A stretch of 64,000 bases of DNA from an uncultured Collinsella sp. (GCA_959018755.1 CAUEMA010000002.1:62001-126000), one strand, 5' to 3'. Positions 34,287 through 42,660 are shown, counted from the first letter of the stretch. A program made the numbers and translations. The notes: generated by a model from the sequence alone, not told the origin.

Positions 34287-35441
34287 ATGGTCGAGTGGAT
34301 TGTTAAACGTGCGCAGGGCGACCGTGCGCGCGTGGGCACGTTGACGGGCGTTGTGTGTATTCTCGCCAATGTGGCACTATGTGCTGCGAAGGGCGCAATT
34401 GGCGTGGTTTCGGGATCGGTTTCGATCGTGGCGGATGCCATGAACAACCTGTCCGATGCCAGCTCGAATATCGTGAGCGTGCTGGGCTTTAAGCTGGCGA
34501 GCAAGCCGGCCGACCCCGAGCATCCTTACGGTCACGGTCGCTACGAGTATCTCTCGGGTCTGGTCGTGGCGGCGCTCGTGCTGCTGATCGGCCTTGAGCT
34601 TATCAAGTCCTCGGTTGAGCGCGTCATCCACCCCGAACCTGTTGAGTTCTCGCTTGCCCTGGTGACGGTTCTAGTGCTTTCGATGGTCGTAAAGCTCTGG
34701 ATGGCGGCCCTCAACCAAAAGCTCGGTGACCGTATTGAGTCCGATACGCTGCATGCGACGGCTCAGGACTCAAAGAACGATGTCCTGGCCACGGGCGCTG
34801 TGCTGGCGTGCGCGATTGTTTCCCAGGTGACGCATGTCAATCTTGATGCTTGGGTCGGCCTTGCCGTTGGCGCCTATATTGGCTGGAGCGGCTTTGAGCT
34901 TATCCAAGATACGGTGAGCCCCCTTTTGGGCCAGGCACCCGATCCCAAGCTGGTCAAGCACATCCGAGACAAGATCATGAGCTACCCCGGCGTTTTGGGC
35001 GTTCACGATTTGATGGTTCACGACTACGGCCCGGGCAGGAAGTTTGCAAGTGCGCATGCCGAGATGGCGGCCGAGGCCAGCCCGCTGGAAAGTCACGACA
35101 CGCTCGATAATATCGAGCAGTCGTTTAGGGACGAGGACGGCATGATCGTCACGCTCCATTACGATCCCATCGTGACCGACGATTCAAATGTGGCGAGCAT
35201 GCGCCTGTGCATCAACGCTATGGCCCAGGAGATCGATAGACGCCTTTCGATTCACGATTTGCGTTGCGTGCCGGGCCCCACGCACACCAATGTGATCTTT
35301 GACTGCGTGCGACCCTCGGACCTGCAGATGAGTGCCGAAGACTTAAAGCACACGCTGGCACAACGGGTCGAATCGGAATATCCCAAGTCGATTGCCAAGA
35401 TTACGATCGACGAAGACTACGTAGGGCATACCCACGAGTAG
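34287..35441 (+). CDS. Cation diffusion facilitator family transporter
   Basis: Divalent metal efflux protein of 384 residues with about six membrane segments. The first metal-site helix reads ADAMNNLSDASSN and the second QDSKNDV, so D161 and D165 stand where Zn transporters have His-x3-Asp. In this family that suggests Mn2+ or Fe2+ rather than Zn2+ (inference). The C-terminal cytoplasmic part is long and may contain two domain copies. Start at ATG 34287; the ribosome site is weak (GGGGGCGG). Confidence 0.88.
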   Translation: MVEWIVKRAQGDRARVGTLTGVVCILANVALCAAKGAIGVVSGSVSIVADAMNNLSDASSNIVSVLGFKLASKPADPEHPYGHGRYEYLSGLVVAALVLLIGLELIKSSVERVIHPEPVEFSLALVTVLVLSMVVKLWMAALNQKLGDRIESDTLHATAQDSKNDVLATGAVLACAIVSQVTHVNLDAWVGLAVGAYIGWSGFELIQDTVSPLLGQAPDPKLVKHIRDKIMSYPGVLGVHDLMVHDYGPGRKFASAHAEMAAEASPLESHDTLDNIEQSFRDEDGMIVTLHYDPIVTDDSNVASMRLCINAMAQEIDRRLSIHDLRCVPGPTHTNVIFDCVRPSDLQMSAEDLKHTLAQRVESEYPKSIAKITIDEDYVGHTHE

Positions 35442-35480
35442 GGCTGTGCCGGCAAAGCAAGTTATACAGAAGGGGAGACT

Positions 35481-36107
35481 ATGAAGAAGCTGTATCTGCT
35501 CCGCCACGGCCAGACGGAATTCAACGTCAAAAAGCTCGTCCAGGGTCGCTGCGATTCACCGCTCACCAATTTGGGTCGTCAACAGGCACAGACAGCCGCC
35601 GCATGGCTCAAGGTCCATGGCGTCGTCCCCGACAAAGTAGTCTCATCACCCTTAGGCCGAGCCATGGACACGGCAAGTCTCGTCGCATGCGAACTCCTCG
35701 GTCCGGATGCAGCAGTCGAGCCCTGCGAAGGCATCATCGAGCGCAGCTACGGCACCTTCGAAGAAGGCCCCCACGACGCCCTGCCCACCGACGTCTGGGA
35801 CCCCGGCGAGGACCTGATTCCATTTGGCGGAGAAGGAAGCCATGCCCTGCAGGAGCGCATGGTAGACACCCTCACCAATATCATGGGCGCCGAGGATATC
35901 GAAACCCTCCTAGCAGTAAGCCACGGCAGCGCCAGCCGCCAATTCATCAAGGCTGCAGCCCCAGAGGGCTTCGAGCTCCCAGCAAAACTCCCCAACTGCG
36001 CCATCATGATCTTCGATTTCGAAGAGGCAAAGCCACAAGCAGAAGGCGAGCCAATGCAATGCAAGTTCACCCTCCAGCAAATAGTGGACCCCCAACAAAG
36101 TCATTAG
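35481..36107 (+). CDS. Histidine phosphatase family protein (phosphoglycerate mutase-like)
   Basis: Branch of the histidine phosphatase superfamily, 208 residues, with the catalytic LRHGQTEFN motif at 6-14, the second arginine region SSPLGRAMDTA and the C-terminal histidine AVSHGSASR. Substrate unknown; relatives act on phosphorylated sugars, nucleotides or cobalamin precursors. GGGGAGA precedes the ATG. From about 35640 codons turn to A-ending forms (CTA, GCA, CCA), unlike neighbours. Confidence 0.85.
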   Translation: MKKLYLLRHGQTEFNVKKLVQGRCDSPLTNLGRQQAQTAAAWLKVHGVVPDKVVSSPLGRAMDTASLVACELLGPDAAVEPCEGIIERSYGTFEEGPHDALPTDVWDPGEDLIPFGGEGSHALQERMVDTLTNIMGAEDIETLLAVSHGSASRQFIKAAAPEGFELPAKLPNCAIMIFDFEEAKPQAEGEPMQCKFTLQQIVDPQQSH

Positions 36108-36142
36108 CCTGAGCGAGCAAGGTTTAGCAGACATCAACGTGG

Positions 36143-36307
36143 CGTTCCCAGTGTGCGGCGGAGGGGGCGGGCCTGAGACATATTAAGGTTGTCGCGAGTT
36201 CCGCACGAACAGGAGAGCACTTAATGTGCTCTCCGTCGTGAGCAGGACTGTAGAGCAGCAACCTTAATATGTCTCAGGCCCGCCCCCTCCGCCGCACACT
36301 GGGAACG
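36143..36307 (+). ncRNA. Structured element, copy 2 (candidate RNA or DNA hairpin element)
   Basis: Perfect 49-bp inverted repeat (36143-36191 and 36259-36307) around a 67-nt core (36192-36258). The core matches copy 1 at 18912-18978 in length and in the single-strand blocks TCGCGAGTTCCGCACGA and AGGACTGTAGAGCAG. Its inner hairpin GGAGAGCAC-TTAAT-GTGCTCTCC differs from copy 1 by two compensatory base-pair changes. The outer stem beyond TTAAGGTTG is unrelated in sequence to copy 1. It lies about 70 nt before the rplC promoter region. Confidence 0.55.
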
Positions 36308-36358
36308 TGCCACGCACTTTACCTGCGTAAACAATGTGAGTGAAATATGAATCTCGAT

Positions 36359-36383
36359 GGATACGCCCGCAGCCGTGTATACT
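36359..36383 (+). promoter_or_regulatory. rplC upstream box and -10-like TATACT
   Basis: GGATACGCCCGCAGCCGTG followed by TATACT (36378-36383), also found before rplB (38224-38248). No canonical -35 at 17 bp. The next 180 nt are an untranslated leader for rplC, unusually long and possibly regulatory; no S10-leader fold was confirmed. Confidence 0.45.
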
Positions 36384-36566
36384 AAACAGCTGTGTGTAAC
36401 CAGGGGAGTATTCTGGCTGGACAAAATGCCTGCTTAATAGGGTTGTCAGGTAGTCTGGACGCAATACAAGGCTGGGGAGCACGTCGTGTAAGTAGTGGTC
36501 CTCTAGGGGCGTACGCTCGGTGGTGTACGCATTGTCCCAAGACCACGCGAGAGTTGGGATCATATC

Positions 36567-37187
36567 TTGATCAGCATGATTCTCGGCCGCAAGATTGGCA
36601 TGACCCAGGTTTGGGACGAGGACGACAACGTCGTTCCCGTCACGGTCATCCAGGCTGGCCCCTGCGCTGTCTCGCAGGTTAAAACTCAGGCAACCGACGG
36701 CTATGACGCCGTCCAGATCGGTTTCGGCGACATCAAGGCCAAGAACGTGAACAAGCCCATGGCTGGTCACTTCGCTAAGGCTGGCGTCGAGCCTGTCCGT
36801 TTCCTTCGTGAGGTCCGCGTCGAGAACGGCGAGGAGCACAAGGTCGGCGAGGTCGTCACCGTCGCTGATTTCGCTGATGTCGAGAAGGTCGACGTCATCG
36901 GTACCTCCAAGGGTAAGGGCTTCCAGGGTCGCATCAAGCGCTGGGGTCAGCGCCGCGGTCCTATGACGCATGGTTCTCACTTCCAGCGTCACCCCGGTTC
37001 TATCGGTCAGTGCGCCTATCCTGCGCGCGTCCTCAAGGGCGTCAAGATGGCCGGTCACATGGGTAACGAGCGCGTTACCGTCAAGAACCTTTCCGTTGTC
37101 CGCATCGATGCCGAGCAGAACCTCATCTTGGTCAAGGGCGCTGTCCCGGGTGCCAAGAATGGTCTCGTCGCCATCCGTATGGCCTAA
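36567..37187 (+). CDS. rplC: Large ribosomal subunit protein L3
   Basis: Early assembly protein near the peptidyl-transferase centre. About 206 residues from TTG 36567 (MISMILGRKIGMTQVWDED), with the GKGFQGRIKRWG loop. GGGA lies 7 nt before the TTG; ATG 36576 would have no usable ribosome site. First gene of this S10-type cluster, since rpsJ is elsewhere. Confidence 0.96.
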   Translation: MISMILGRKIGMTQVWDEDDNVVPVTVIQAGPCAVSQVKTQATDGYDAVQIGFGDIKAKNVNKPMAGHFAKAGVEPVRFLREVRVENGEEHKVGEVVTVADFADVEKVDVIGTSKGKGFQGRIKRWGQRRGPMTHGSHFQRHPGSIGQCAYPARVLKGVKMAGHMGNERVTVKNLSVVRIDAEQNLILVKGAVPGAKNGLVAIRMA

Positions 37188-37233
37188 GGGCCCAGCCCAT
37201 TTAGCCCAGCGTCATACCAAGGAGAACACTTAA

Positions 37234-37860
37234 ATGGCAAAGTTTGAAGTAAAGAACAGCGAGGGCAAGAAGGTCGCCGAGGCCGAGCTCGCCGCTGAGG
37301 TGTACGGCATCGAGCCGAACATCCACGTTATGCACCACATCGTCAAGTGCCAGATGGCCTCTTGGCGTCAGGGCACCCAGTCCGCTAAGGGCCGCTCTGA
37401 GGTTTCCGGTGGCGGCAAGAAGCCTTGGCGTCAGAAGGGCACCGGCCGTGCCCGCCAGGGTTCCATCCGTGCTGCCCAGTGGCGTCACGGTGGCGTTGTC
37501 TTCGCCCCCAAGCCCCGTTCCTACGCTAAGCGTATGAACAACAAGGAGGTCAAGCTGGCTATGCGCTCTGCGCTGTCCGCCAAGCTGGCCGATGGCGAGC
37601 TTGTGCTCGTCGACGACTACGGCTTCGAGAAGCCTTCCACCAAGGCTGCCGTTGCCATGCTCAAGGCTCTCGGCCTTGAGGGCAAGCGTCTGACCATCAT
37701 CGTTCGCGATGAGGACGTCAACGCCTACCTGTCGTTCCGCAACATTCCCAAGACGTTCATCATCACTGCCGACGAGGCCAACACCTACGATCTCGTCAAC
37801 AACAACGCCGTGCTGATGCCCGCCGACATCGCCGCTCACTTCGGGGAGGTGCTTGCTTAA
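37234..37860 (+). CDS. rplD: Large ribosomal subunit protein L4
   Basis: Exit-tunnel protein and autoregulator of S10 operons in enterics. 208 residues with the tunnel loop KKPWRQKGTGRARQGSIRA. AAGGAGA precedes ATG 37234. Stop abuts the rplW ATG. Confidence 0.97.
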   Translation: MAKFEVKNSEGKKVAEAELAAEVYGIEPNIHVMHHIVKCQMASWRQGTQSAKGRSEVSGGGKKPWRQKGTGRARQGSIRAAQWRHGGVVFAPKPRSYAKRMNNKEVKLAMRSALSAKLADGELVLVDDYGFEKPSTKAAVAMLKALGLEGKRLTIIVRDEDVNAYLSFRNIPKTFIITADEANTYDLVNNNAVLMPADIAAHFGEVLA

Positions 37861-38148
37861 ATGACCGCCCACGAGATCATCATCCGTCCGATCGTGTCCG
37901 AGCGTTCCTTCTCCGGCATGGAGCAGAACAAGTACACGTTCGAGGTCGCCAAGGATGCTAACAAGTATCAGATCAAGGACGCTGTCGAGGAGATCTTCGG
38001 CGTCAAGGTCGTTCGCGTGAACACCCTGACGGTCAAGCCCAAGACCAAGCGCGTGCGCTATGTCGCCGGCAAGACCCGTTCTTGGAAGAAGGCCATCGTC
38101 ACGCTGGCCGAGGGCGACACCATCGAGGTCTTTGGCAACCAGGCCTAA
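37861..38148 (+). CDS. rplW: Large ribosomal subunit protein L23
   Basis: Tunnel-exit protein that docks SRP and trigger factor. 95 residues with IIRPIVSERSF and KVVRVNTLTVKPK. It begins on the base after the rplD stop; GGGGAGGTG in the end of rplD serves as ribosome site. Confidence 0.96.
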   Translation: MTAHEIIIRPIVSERSFSGMEQNKYTFEVAKDANKYQIKDAVEEIFGVKVVRVNTLTVKPKTKRVRYVAGKTRSWKKAIVTLAEGDTIEVFGNQA

Positions 38149-38167
38149 GACTCGCTGCTGTTGAGTG

Positions 38168-38203
38168 AGCTCATGCCTCCCAAATAGGGGAGGCGAGAGC
38201 TCA
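38168..38203 (+). terminator. Hairpin between rplW and rplB
   Basis: GAGCTC-AT-GCCTCCC and GGGAGGC-GA-GAGCTC pair around an AAATAG-type loop, followed by AAGGTTTTGGG. A partial terminator or processing site. With the following box it splits the cluster into two transcription segments. Confidence 0.5.
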
Positions 38204-38223
38204 AGGTTTTGGGCGTATAAAAT

Positions 38224-38248
38224 GGACACGCCCGGAGCCGTGTATACG
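38224..38248 (+). promoter_or_regulatory. rplB upstream box
   Basis: GGACACGCCCGGAGCCGTG followed by TATACG (38243-38248), the third occurrence of the box seen at 19076 and 36359. Probably a promoter or leader element for rplB and downstream genes. Confidence 0.45.
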
Positions 38249-38327
38249 TCCGGTGTCATCGCACCCGAGGCAGAACCTCGAATCCCTGTCTGCGATGGCT
38301 AACGGATTCCTATTGAAAGGGATTGTA

Positions 38328-39158
38328 ATGGCTGTAAAGCACCTTAAGCCGACCTCCGCTGGTAGGCGTTGGCAGACGATCTCCGACTTCTCCGAGATCA
38401 CCTGCACCAAGCCCGAGAAGTCTCTTCTCGAGCCCCTGCCCAAGAAGGCCGGTCGTAACAACAACGGCCGCATCACCACCCGCCACCAGGGCGGCGGCGT
38501 GAAGCGTCGTTACCGCGTGATCGACTTCAAGCGCAACAAGGACGGCGTGCCCGCCAAGGTTGCCACGATCGAGTACGATCCGAACCGTTCCGCTCGCATC
38601 GCTCTGCTGCACTACGCTGACGGTGAGAAGCGCTACATCCTGGCCCCCAAGGGCCTCGAGGTCGGCCAGACCATCATGTCCGGTTCTGACGCCGACATCA
38701 AGCCGGGCAACGCTCTGCCCCTCGCCGACATCCCCGTCGGTACGCTCATCCACGCCGTCGAGTTCCAGCCGGGCAAGGGCGCTGCTATCGCCCGTTCCGC
38801 CGGTAACTCCTGCCAGCTGATGGGTAAGGAGGGCAAGTACGCTATCGTCCGTATGCCTTCCTCCGAGATGCGCCGCATCCTCGTTACCTGCCGCGCCACC
38901 GTCGGTGAGGTCGGCAACGCCGATCACTCCAACATCGTCATCGGCAAGGCCGGCCGTAAGCGTCACATGAACGTGCGCCCGACCGTCCGCGGTACCGTCA
39001 TGAACCCTGTCGACCACCCGCACGGCGGTGGCGAGGGCAAGAACCACACCTCTGGTCGTCCCTCTGTTACCCCCTGGGGTAAGCCGACGAAGGGCCTTCG
39101 TACGCGCAAGAAGAAGAAGGTCTCGAACCAGCACATCATTCGTCGCCGTAAGAAGTAA
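38328..39158 (+). CDS. rplB: Large ribosomal subunit protein L2
   Basis: Core 50S protein required for subunit joining. 276 residues with the NPVDHPHGGGEGK motif near the C-terminus. ATG 38328 follows GAAAGGGA; an open frame back to 38253 is not family-like. Confidence 0.97.
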   Translation: MAVKHLKPTSAGRRWQTISDFSEITCTKPEKSLLEPLPKKAGRNNNGRITTRHQGGGVKRRYRVIDFKRNKDGVPAKVATIEYDPNRSARIALLHYADGEKRYILAPKGLEVGQTIMSGSDADIKPGNALPLADIPVGTLIHAVEFQPGKGAAIARSAGNSCQLMGKEGKYAIVRMPSSEMRRILVTCRATVGEVGNADHSNIVIGKAGRKRHMNVRPTVRGTVMNPVDHPHGGGEGKNHTSGRPSVTPWGKPTKGLRTRKKKKVSNQHIIRRRKK

Positions 39159-39190
39159 TTTCGGATACCGAGTTTTAGGAGAAAGCACTT

Positions 39191-39451
39191 ATGAGCAGAA
39201 GTCTCAAAAAGGGCCCGTTCGTGGAGACTCGCCTTCTCTCGCGTATCACCGCGATGAACGAGGCTGGCAAGAAGGACGTCGTGAAGACCTGGTCCCGCGC
39301 GTCCACCATCTTCCCCGAGATGGTTGGTCACACCATCGCCGTCCACGACGGCCGCAAGCATGTGCCCGTGTATGTTACCGAGTCCATGGTTGGTCACAAG
39401 CTCGGCGAGTTCGCGCCGACTCGTACGTTCCGTGGCCACAAGGCCAAATAG
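39191..39451 (+). CDS. rpsS: Small ribosomal subunit protein S19
   Basis: 30S head protein next to S13, 86 residues, beginning MSRSLKKGPFVETRLLSRI and with the conserved EFAPTRTFRGH end. TAGGAGA precedes the ATG. Confidence 0.97.
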   Translation: MSRSLKKGPFVETRLLSRITAMNEAGKKDVVKTWSRASTIFPEMVGHTIAVHDGRKHVPVYVTESMVGHKLGEFAPTRTFRGHKAK

Positions 39452-39465
39452 GGGGTTAACCGTAA

Positions 39466-39837
39466 ATGGCAACTAAGTCTATTGAAACTGAGGCCACCGA
39501 GGTTCGCGCCGTCGCTAAGTACGTGCGTGTTTCCCCCAGCAAGGCCCGCCTGGTGGTCGATCTGATCCGCCGCAAGCCTGTCGCTCAGGCCTTCGACATC
39601 CTCCACTTCTGCGACCGCGCCGTCGCCGTGGATGTCGAGAAGGTTCTCCGTTCCGCCGTTGCGAACGCCGAGAACAACAATGGTCTGCGTGCCGACAACC
39701 TGGTTGTCGCCGCTGCCTATGTTGACGAGGGTCCGACGCTTAAGCGCATCCGTCCCCGCGCCAAGGGTTCCGCTTCTCGCATTCTGAAGCGTACTTCCCA
39801 CATCACCGTCGTCGTTGCTCCTCGAAAGGAGGCGTAA
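39466..39837 (+). CDS. rplV: Large ribosomal subunit protein L22
   Basis: Exit-tunnel protein, 123 residues. AVAKYVRVSPSKARLVVDLI and the beta-hairpin tip region KRIRPRAKGSASRILKR are intact, with no macrolide-type deletion visible. Confidence 0.96.
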   Translation: MATKSIETEATEVRAVAKYVRVSPSKARLVVDLIRRKPVAQAFDILHFCDRAVAVDVEKVLRSAVANAENNNGLRADNLVVAAAYVDEGPTLKRIRPRAKGSASRILKRTSHITVVVAPRKEA

Positions 39838-39843
39838 AGCTGT

Positions 39844-40554
39844 ATGGGTCAGAAAGTCTACCCCACCGGCTTCCGTCTTGGCATCACCGAGAACTGGCGC
39901 TCCCGCTGGTTCGCAGAGAAGGATTACGCTAAGACCCTCGGTAACGATCTCGAGATCCGCAAGTACCTCGAGAAGCGTCTTTCCCGCGCAGCTGTCTCCC
40001 GCGTCGAGATCGAGCGCGCTGGCGACAAGGTGAAGGTCATCATCCTCACCGCTCGCCCCGGCGTTGTCATCGGTAAGAAGGGTGCCGAGATCGATACCCT
40101 CCGCACCGAGCTCGAGAAGGTCGCTGGCGTCTCCAAGGGCCAGCTCTCCGTCGACGTTGTCGAGATCAAGCGCCCCGAGCTCGACGCCAACCTCGTTGCT
40201 CAGTCCATCGCTGAGCAGCTCGAGGGCCGCGTTGCCTTCCGTCGCGCTATGCGCAAGGCTGTCCAGTCCGCCCGCAAGGCCGGCGCCAAGGGCATTCGTA
40301 TCCAGTGCTCCGGTCGTCTCGGCGGTGCCGAGATGGGCCGTCGTGAGTGGTACCGTGAGGGTCGCGTGCCTCTGCACACCCTCCGCGCCAAGATCGACTA
40401 CGGCACGGCTGTCGCCAGCACCACCATGGGTGCCTGCGGCGTGAAGGTCTGGATCTACCTGGGCGAGAAGCTCCCGGGCCAGCCTGTTCCCAACCCTGCA
40501 CTCGAGGGCTCTTCCCGTCCTCGTCGTCGTAACTCCGAGAGGAGGGGTCAGTAG
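39844..40554 (+). CDS. rpsC: Small ribosomal subunit protein S3
   Basis: mRNA-entry protein, 236 residues, with KH domain motif VIIGKKGAEI-like (GVVIGKKGAEIDTLR) and C-terminal GRLGGAEMGRREWYREGR. AAAGGAGG precedes ATG 39844. The last base of its TAG stop is the first base of the rplP GTG. Confidence 0.97.
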   Translation: MGQKVYPTGFRLGITENWRSRWFAEKDYAKTLGNDLEIRKYLEKRLSRAAVSRVEIERAGDKVKVIILTARPGVVIGKKGAEIDTLRTELEKVAGVSKGQLSVDVVEIKRPELDANLVAQSIAEQLEGRVAFRRAMRKAVQSARKAGAKGIRIQCSGRLGGAEMGRREWYREGRVPLHTLRAKIDYGTAVASTTMGACGVKVWIYLGEKLPGQPVPNPALEGSSRPRRRNSERRGQ

Positions 40555-41057
40555 TGCTTGCCCCTAAGCGTATTCTTCACCGCAAGGTGCAGCGTGGCTC
40601 CATGAAGGGCCAGGCCAAGGGTAATACCGAGCTGCATTTCGGCGAGTTTGGTATCCAGGCTCTCGAGGCCCATTGGATCACCAACCGTCAGATCGAGGCC
40701 GCTCGTATTGCCATGACCCGCTACATGAAGCGTGGCGGTCGTGTCTACATCACGATCTTCCCCGATAAGCCCATCACCAAGAAGCCTGCCGAGACTCGCA
40801 TGGGTTCTGGTAAGGGTAACCCCGAGGAGTGGGTGGCCGTCGTCAAGCCCGGCCGCATCATGTTCGAGGTCAAGGGCGTGCCCGAGGAGGTCGCTCGCGA
40901 GGCTCTGCGTCTTGCACAGCACAAGCTTCCCATCAAGACCAAGATTGTTGCTGCCAAGAACGCTGAGCAGCGCATCCAGAAGGAGATGGCTGAGGAGGCC
41001 GCTCTCGAGGCCAAGTGGGCTGCTGAGGACGCCGCCGCCGCCAAGGAGGAGAACTAA
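40554..41057 (+). CDS. rplP: Large ribosomal subunit protein L16
   Basis: A-site tRNA contact protein. 167 residues, about 25 longer than usual because of an Ala/Glu-rich C-terminal tail. GTG start overlapping the rpsC stop, with GAGAGGAGG upstream. Core MLAPKRILHRKVQRG and the RMGSGKGNPE loop are normal. Confidence 0.96.
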   Translation: MLAPKRILHRKVQRGSMKGQAKGNTELHFGEFGIQALEAHWITNRQIEAARIAMTRYMKRGGRVYITIFPDKPITKKPAETRMGSGKGNPEEWVAVVKPGRIMFEVKGVPEEVAREALRLAQHKLPIKTKIVAAKNAEQRIQKEMAEEAALEAKWAAEDAAAAKEEN

Positions 41058-41272
41058 TGAAGCCCGCAGAGATTCGTGAGCTCTCGGACGCTCAGCTCGT
41101 TGAGAAGCTGAAGGAAATGCGCGCCGAGCTCTTTAACCTTCGTTTCCAGATGGCCACCAGCCAGCTGGACAACACCGCTCGCGTCAACACCGTGAAGAAG
41201 GACATCGCTCGCGTCCTCACGGAGCAGCGCGCCCGCGAGATCGCAGCGGAGAAGTCCGCTGTCGCCGAGTAG
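41057..41272 (+). CDS. rpmC: Large ribosomal subunit protein L29
   Basis: Small helical protein at the tunnel exit, 71 residues, with LRFQMATSQLDNTARVNTVK. Start overlaps the rplP stop (TAATG). Confidence 0.95.
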   Translation: MKPAEIRELSDAQLVEKLKEMRAELFNLRFQMATSQLDNTARVNTVKKDIARVLTEQRAREIAAEKSAVAE

Positions 41273-41288
41273 GACCTAAGGAGAGAAC

Positions 41289-41549
41289 ATGACTGATTCG
41301 CGTAACTCGCGTAAGGTCCGTACGGGTGTCGTTACCTCCGTCTCCGGTGCAAAGACCATTGTTGTCACCATCACCGAGCGCAAGCGTCACCCCAAGTACG
41401 GCAAGATGATGACCAGCTCCAAGAAGCTGCACGCTCACGACGAGGAGTGCACGGCTGGCGTGGGCGATACCGTCCGCGTTATGGAGACCCGTCCTATGTC
41501 CAAGATGAAGCGTTGGCGCCTCATCGAGGTCGTCGAGCGCGCTAAATAA
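41289..41549 (+). CDS. rpsQ: Small ribosomal subunit protein S17
   Basis: OB-fold 30S assembly protein, 86 residues with KTIVVTITERKRHPKYGKMM. AAGGAGAG precedes the ATG. A 118-bp spacer to rplN follows; no terminator seen there. Confidence 0.96.
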   Translation: MTDSRNSRKVRTGVVTSVSGAKTIVVTITERKRHPKYGKMMTSSKKLHAHDEECTAGVGDTVRVMETRPMSKMKRWRLIEVVERAK

Positions 41550-41667
41550 GCAGTCGCTCATACGACTTGTACGTTTCCGAAGATGTGCGTATGCCTGGTT
41601 TGCATACCACAGGCCGCCTAAAGGCTGCGCACCTCTCTTCGGTTCTTAGTTCGGAGGAACATCTACC

Positions 41668-42036
41668 ATGATTCAGATGCAAACCATGCTGAACGTCGCC
41701 GACAACTCCGGCGCTCGCAAGATTCGCTGCATCAAGGTGCTTGGCGGTTCCAAGCGTCGTTATGCAGGCATCGGCGATGTGTTCATCGGTGCTGTCCAGG
41801 AGGCTACCCCTGGCGCCAACGTCAAGAAGAAGGACGTTGTCCGTTGCGTCGTCGTTCGCACCGTTAAGGAGATCCGCCGCAAGGATGGCTCCTACATTCG
41901 CTTTGATGAGAACGCCTGCGTTGTCATCAACAACGATGGTTCGCCCGTCGGCACCCGTATCTTCGGGCCTGTCGCTCGCGAGCTTCGTGACAAGAAGTAC
42001 ATGAAGATCGTCTCGCTCGCTCCCGAGACCCTGTAG
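41668..42036 (+). CDS. rplN: Large ribosomal subunit protein L14
   Basis: Intersubunit bridge protein, 122 residues, MIQMQTMLNVADNSGARKI with the conserved VIINNDGSPVGTRIFGPVAR-like block. TCGGAGGAA precedes the ATG. Confidence 0.97.
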   Translation: MIQMQTMLNVADNSGARKIRCIKVLGGSKRRYAGIGDVFIGAVQEATPGANVKKKDVVRCVVVRTVKEIRRKDGSYIRFDENACVVINNDGSPVGTRIFGPVARELRDKKYMKIVSLAPETL

Positions 42037-42049
42037 TTAGGGGAGATAT

Positions 42050-42355
42050 ATGTATATCAAGAAGGGCGATAAGGTCCAGGTTCTCTCTGGTAAGGATCGC
42101 GGCAAGCAGGGCGTTATCCTGCGTGCTCTCCCCGCCGAGAACAAGGTCGTTGTCGAGGGCGTTTCGGTCGTCAAGAAGGCCGTCAAGCCCAACGCTGCCA
42201 ACCAGCAGGGCGGCATCGTTTCGCAGGAGGCTCCCATCGATGCCTCCAACGTCAATCTCGTCTGCCCCGAGTGCGGTAAGGTTACCCGCGTCGGTCACGA
42301 GAAGGACGGCAAGAACAAGCTGCGCGTCTGCAAGAAGTGCGGCCACAAGTTCTAA
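42050..42355 (+). CDS. rplX: Large ribosomal subunit protein L24
   Basis: Assembly initiator protein, 101 residues with KKGDKVQVLSGKDRGKQG (KOW motif) and a C-terminal four-cysteine CPECGK / CKKCGHKF zinc-type site. It is the last gene before a terminator; rplE and the rest of the spc operon do not follow. Confidence 0.96.
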   Translation: MYIKKGDKVQVLSGKDRGKQGVILRALPAENKVVVEGVSVVKKAVKPNAANQQGGIVSQEAPIDASNVNLVCPECGKVTRVGHEKDGKNKLRVCKKCGHKF

Positions 42356-42383
42356 GCTGCCCGCAACATCAAGTTGCTAGCAA

Positions 42384-42417
42384 AGGCTCGGATGCCCCAC
42401 GGCATCCGGGCCTTTTT
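42384..42417 (+). terminator. Terminator after rplX
   Basis: AGGCTCGGATGCC and GGCATCCGGGCCT pair (13 bp with one G-T) around CCAC, followed by TTTTT. It ends the ribosomal cluster prematurely. Confidence 0.93.
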
Positions 42418-42509
42418 CTATCCCTACTCATTGGGGATACCCATTGGGGACAGACTTAAATGAGCACCCTAACTGGGTAAGCATAAATGAGCGGGTCGTG
42501 CTGTATAAA

Positions 42510-42660
42510 TTGCTTGTGTGCGCGTTTATGCGCGTTAGATTGCGTTTAATTACGCACCTATGCGTATATATGCGCTGTTTACGGGGCAATAATGACCGTT
42601 TAGCGGTGAGATACGCAAAAACGCGCACAGACGCGCGTGTTTGTGCGAATATAGACCTGT
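42510..42660 (+). promoter_or_regulatory. Repeated TGCG dyads upstream of the Gfo/Idh gene
   Basis: The 42418-42698 spacer has no gene. It contains TGCGTTTAATTACGCA (42541-42556), a near-perfect palindrome, next to TATGCGTATATATGCGC and preceded by GCGCGTTTATGCGCG; an AAACGCGC / GCGCGTGTTT dyad follows near 42620-42643. These are likely binding sites for the DeoR-type regulator encoded two genes on. A GGGACAG repeat fragment lies near 42446. Confidence 0.45.
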
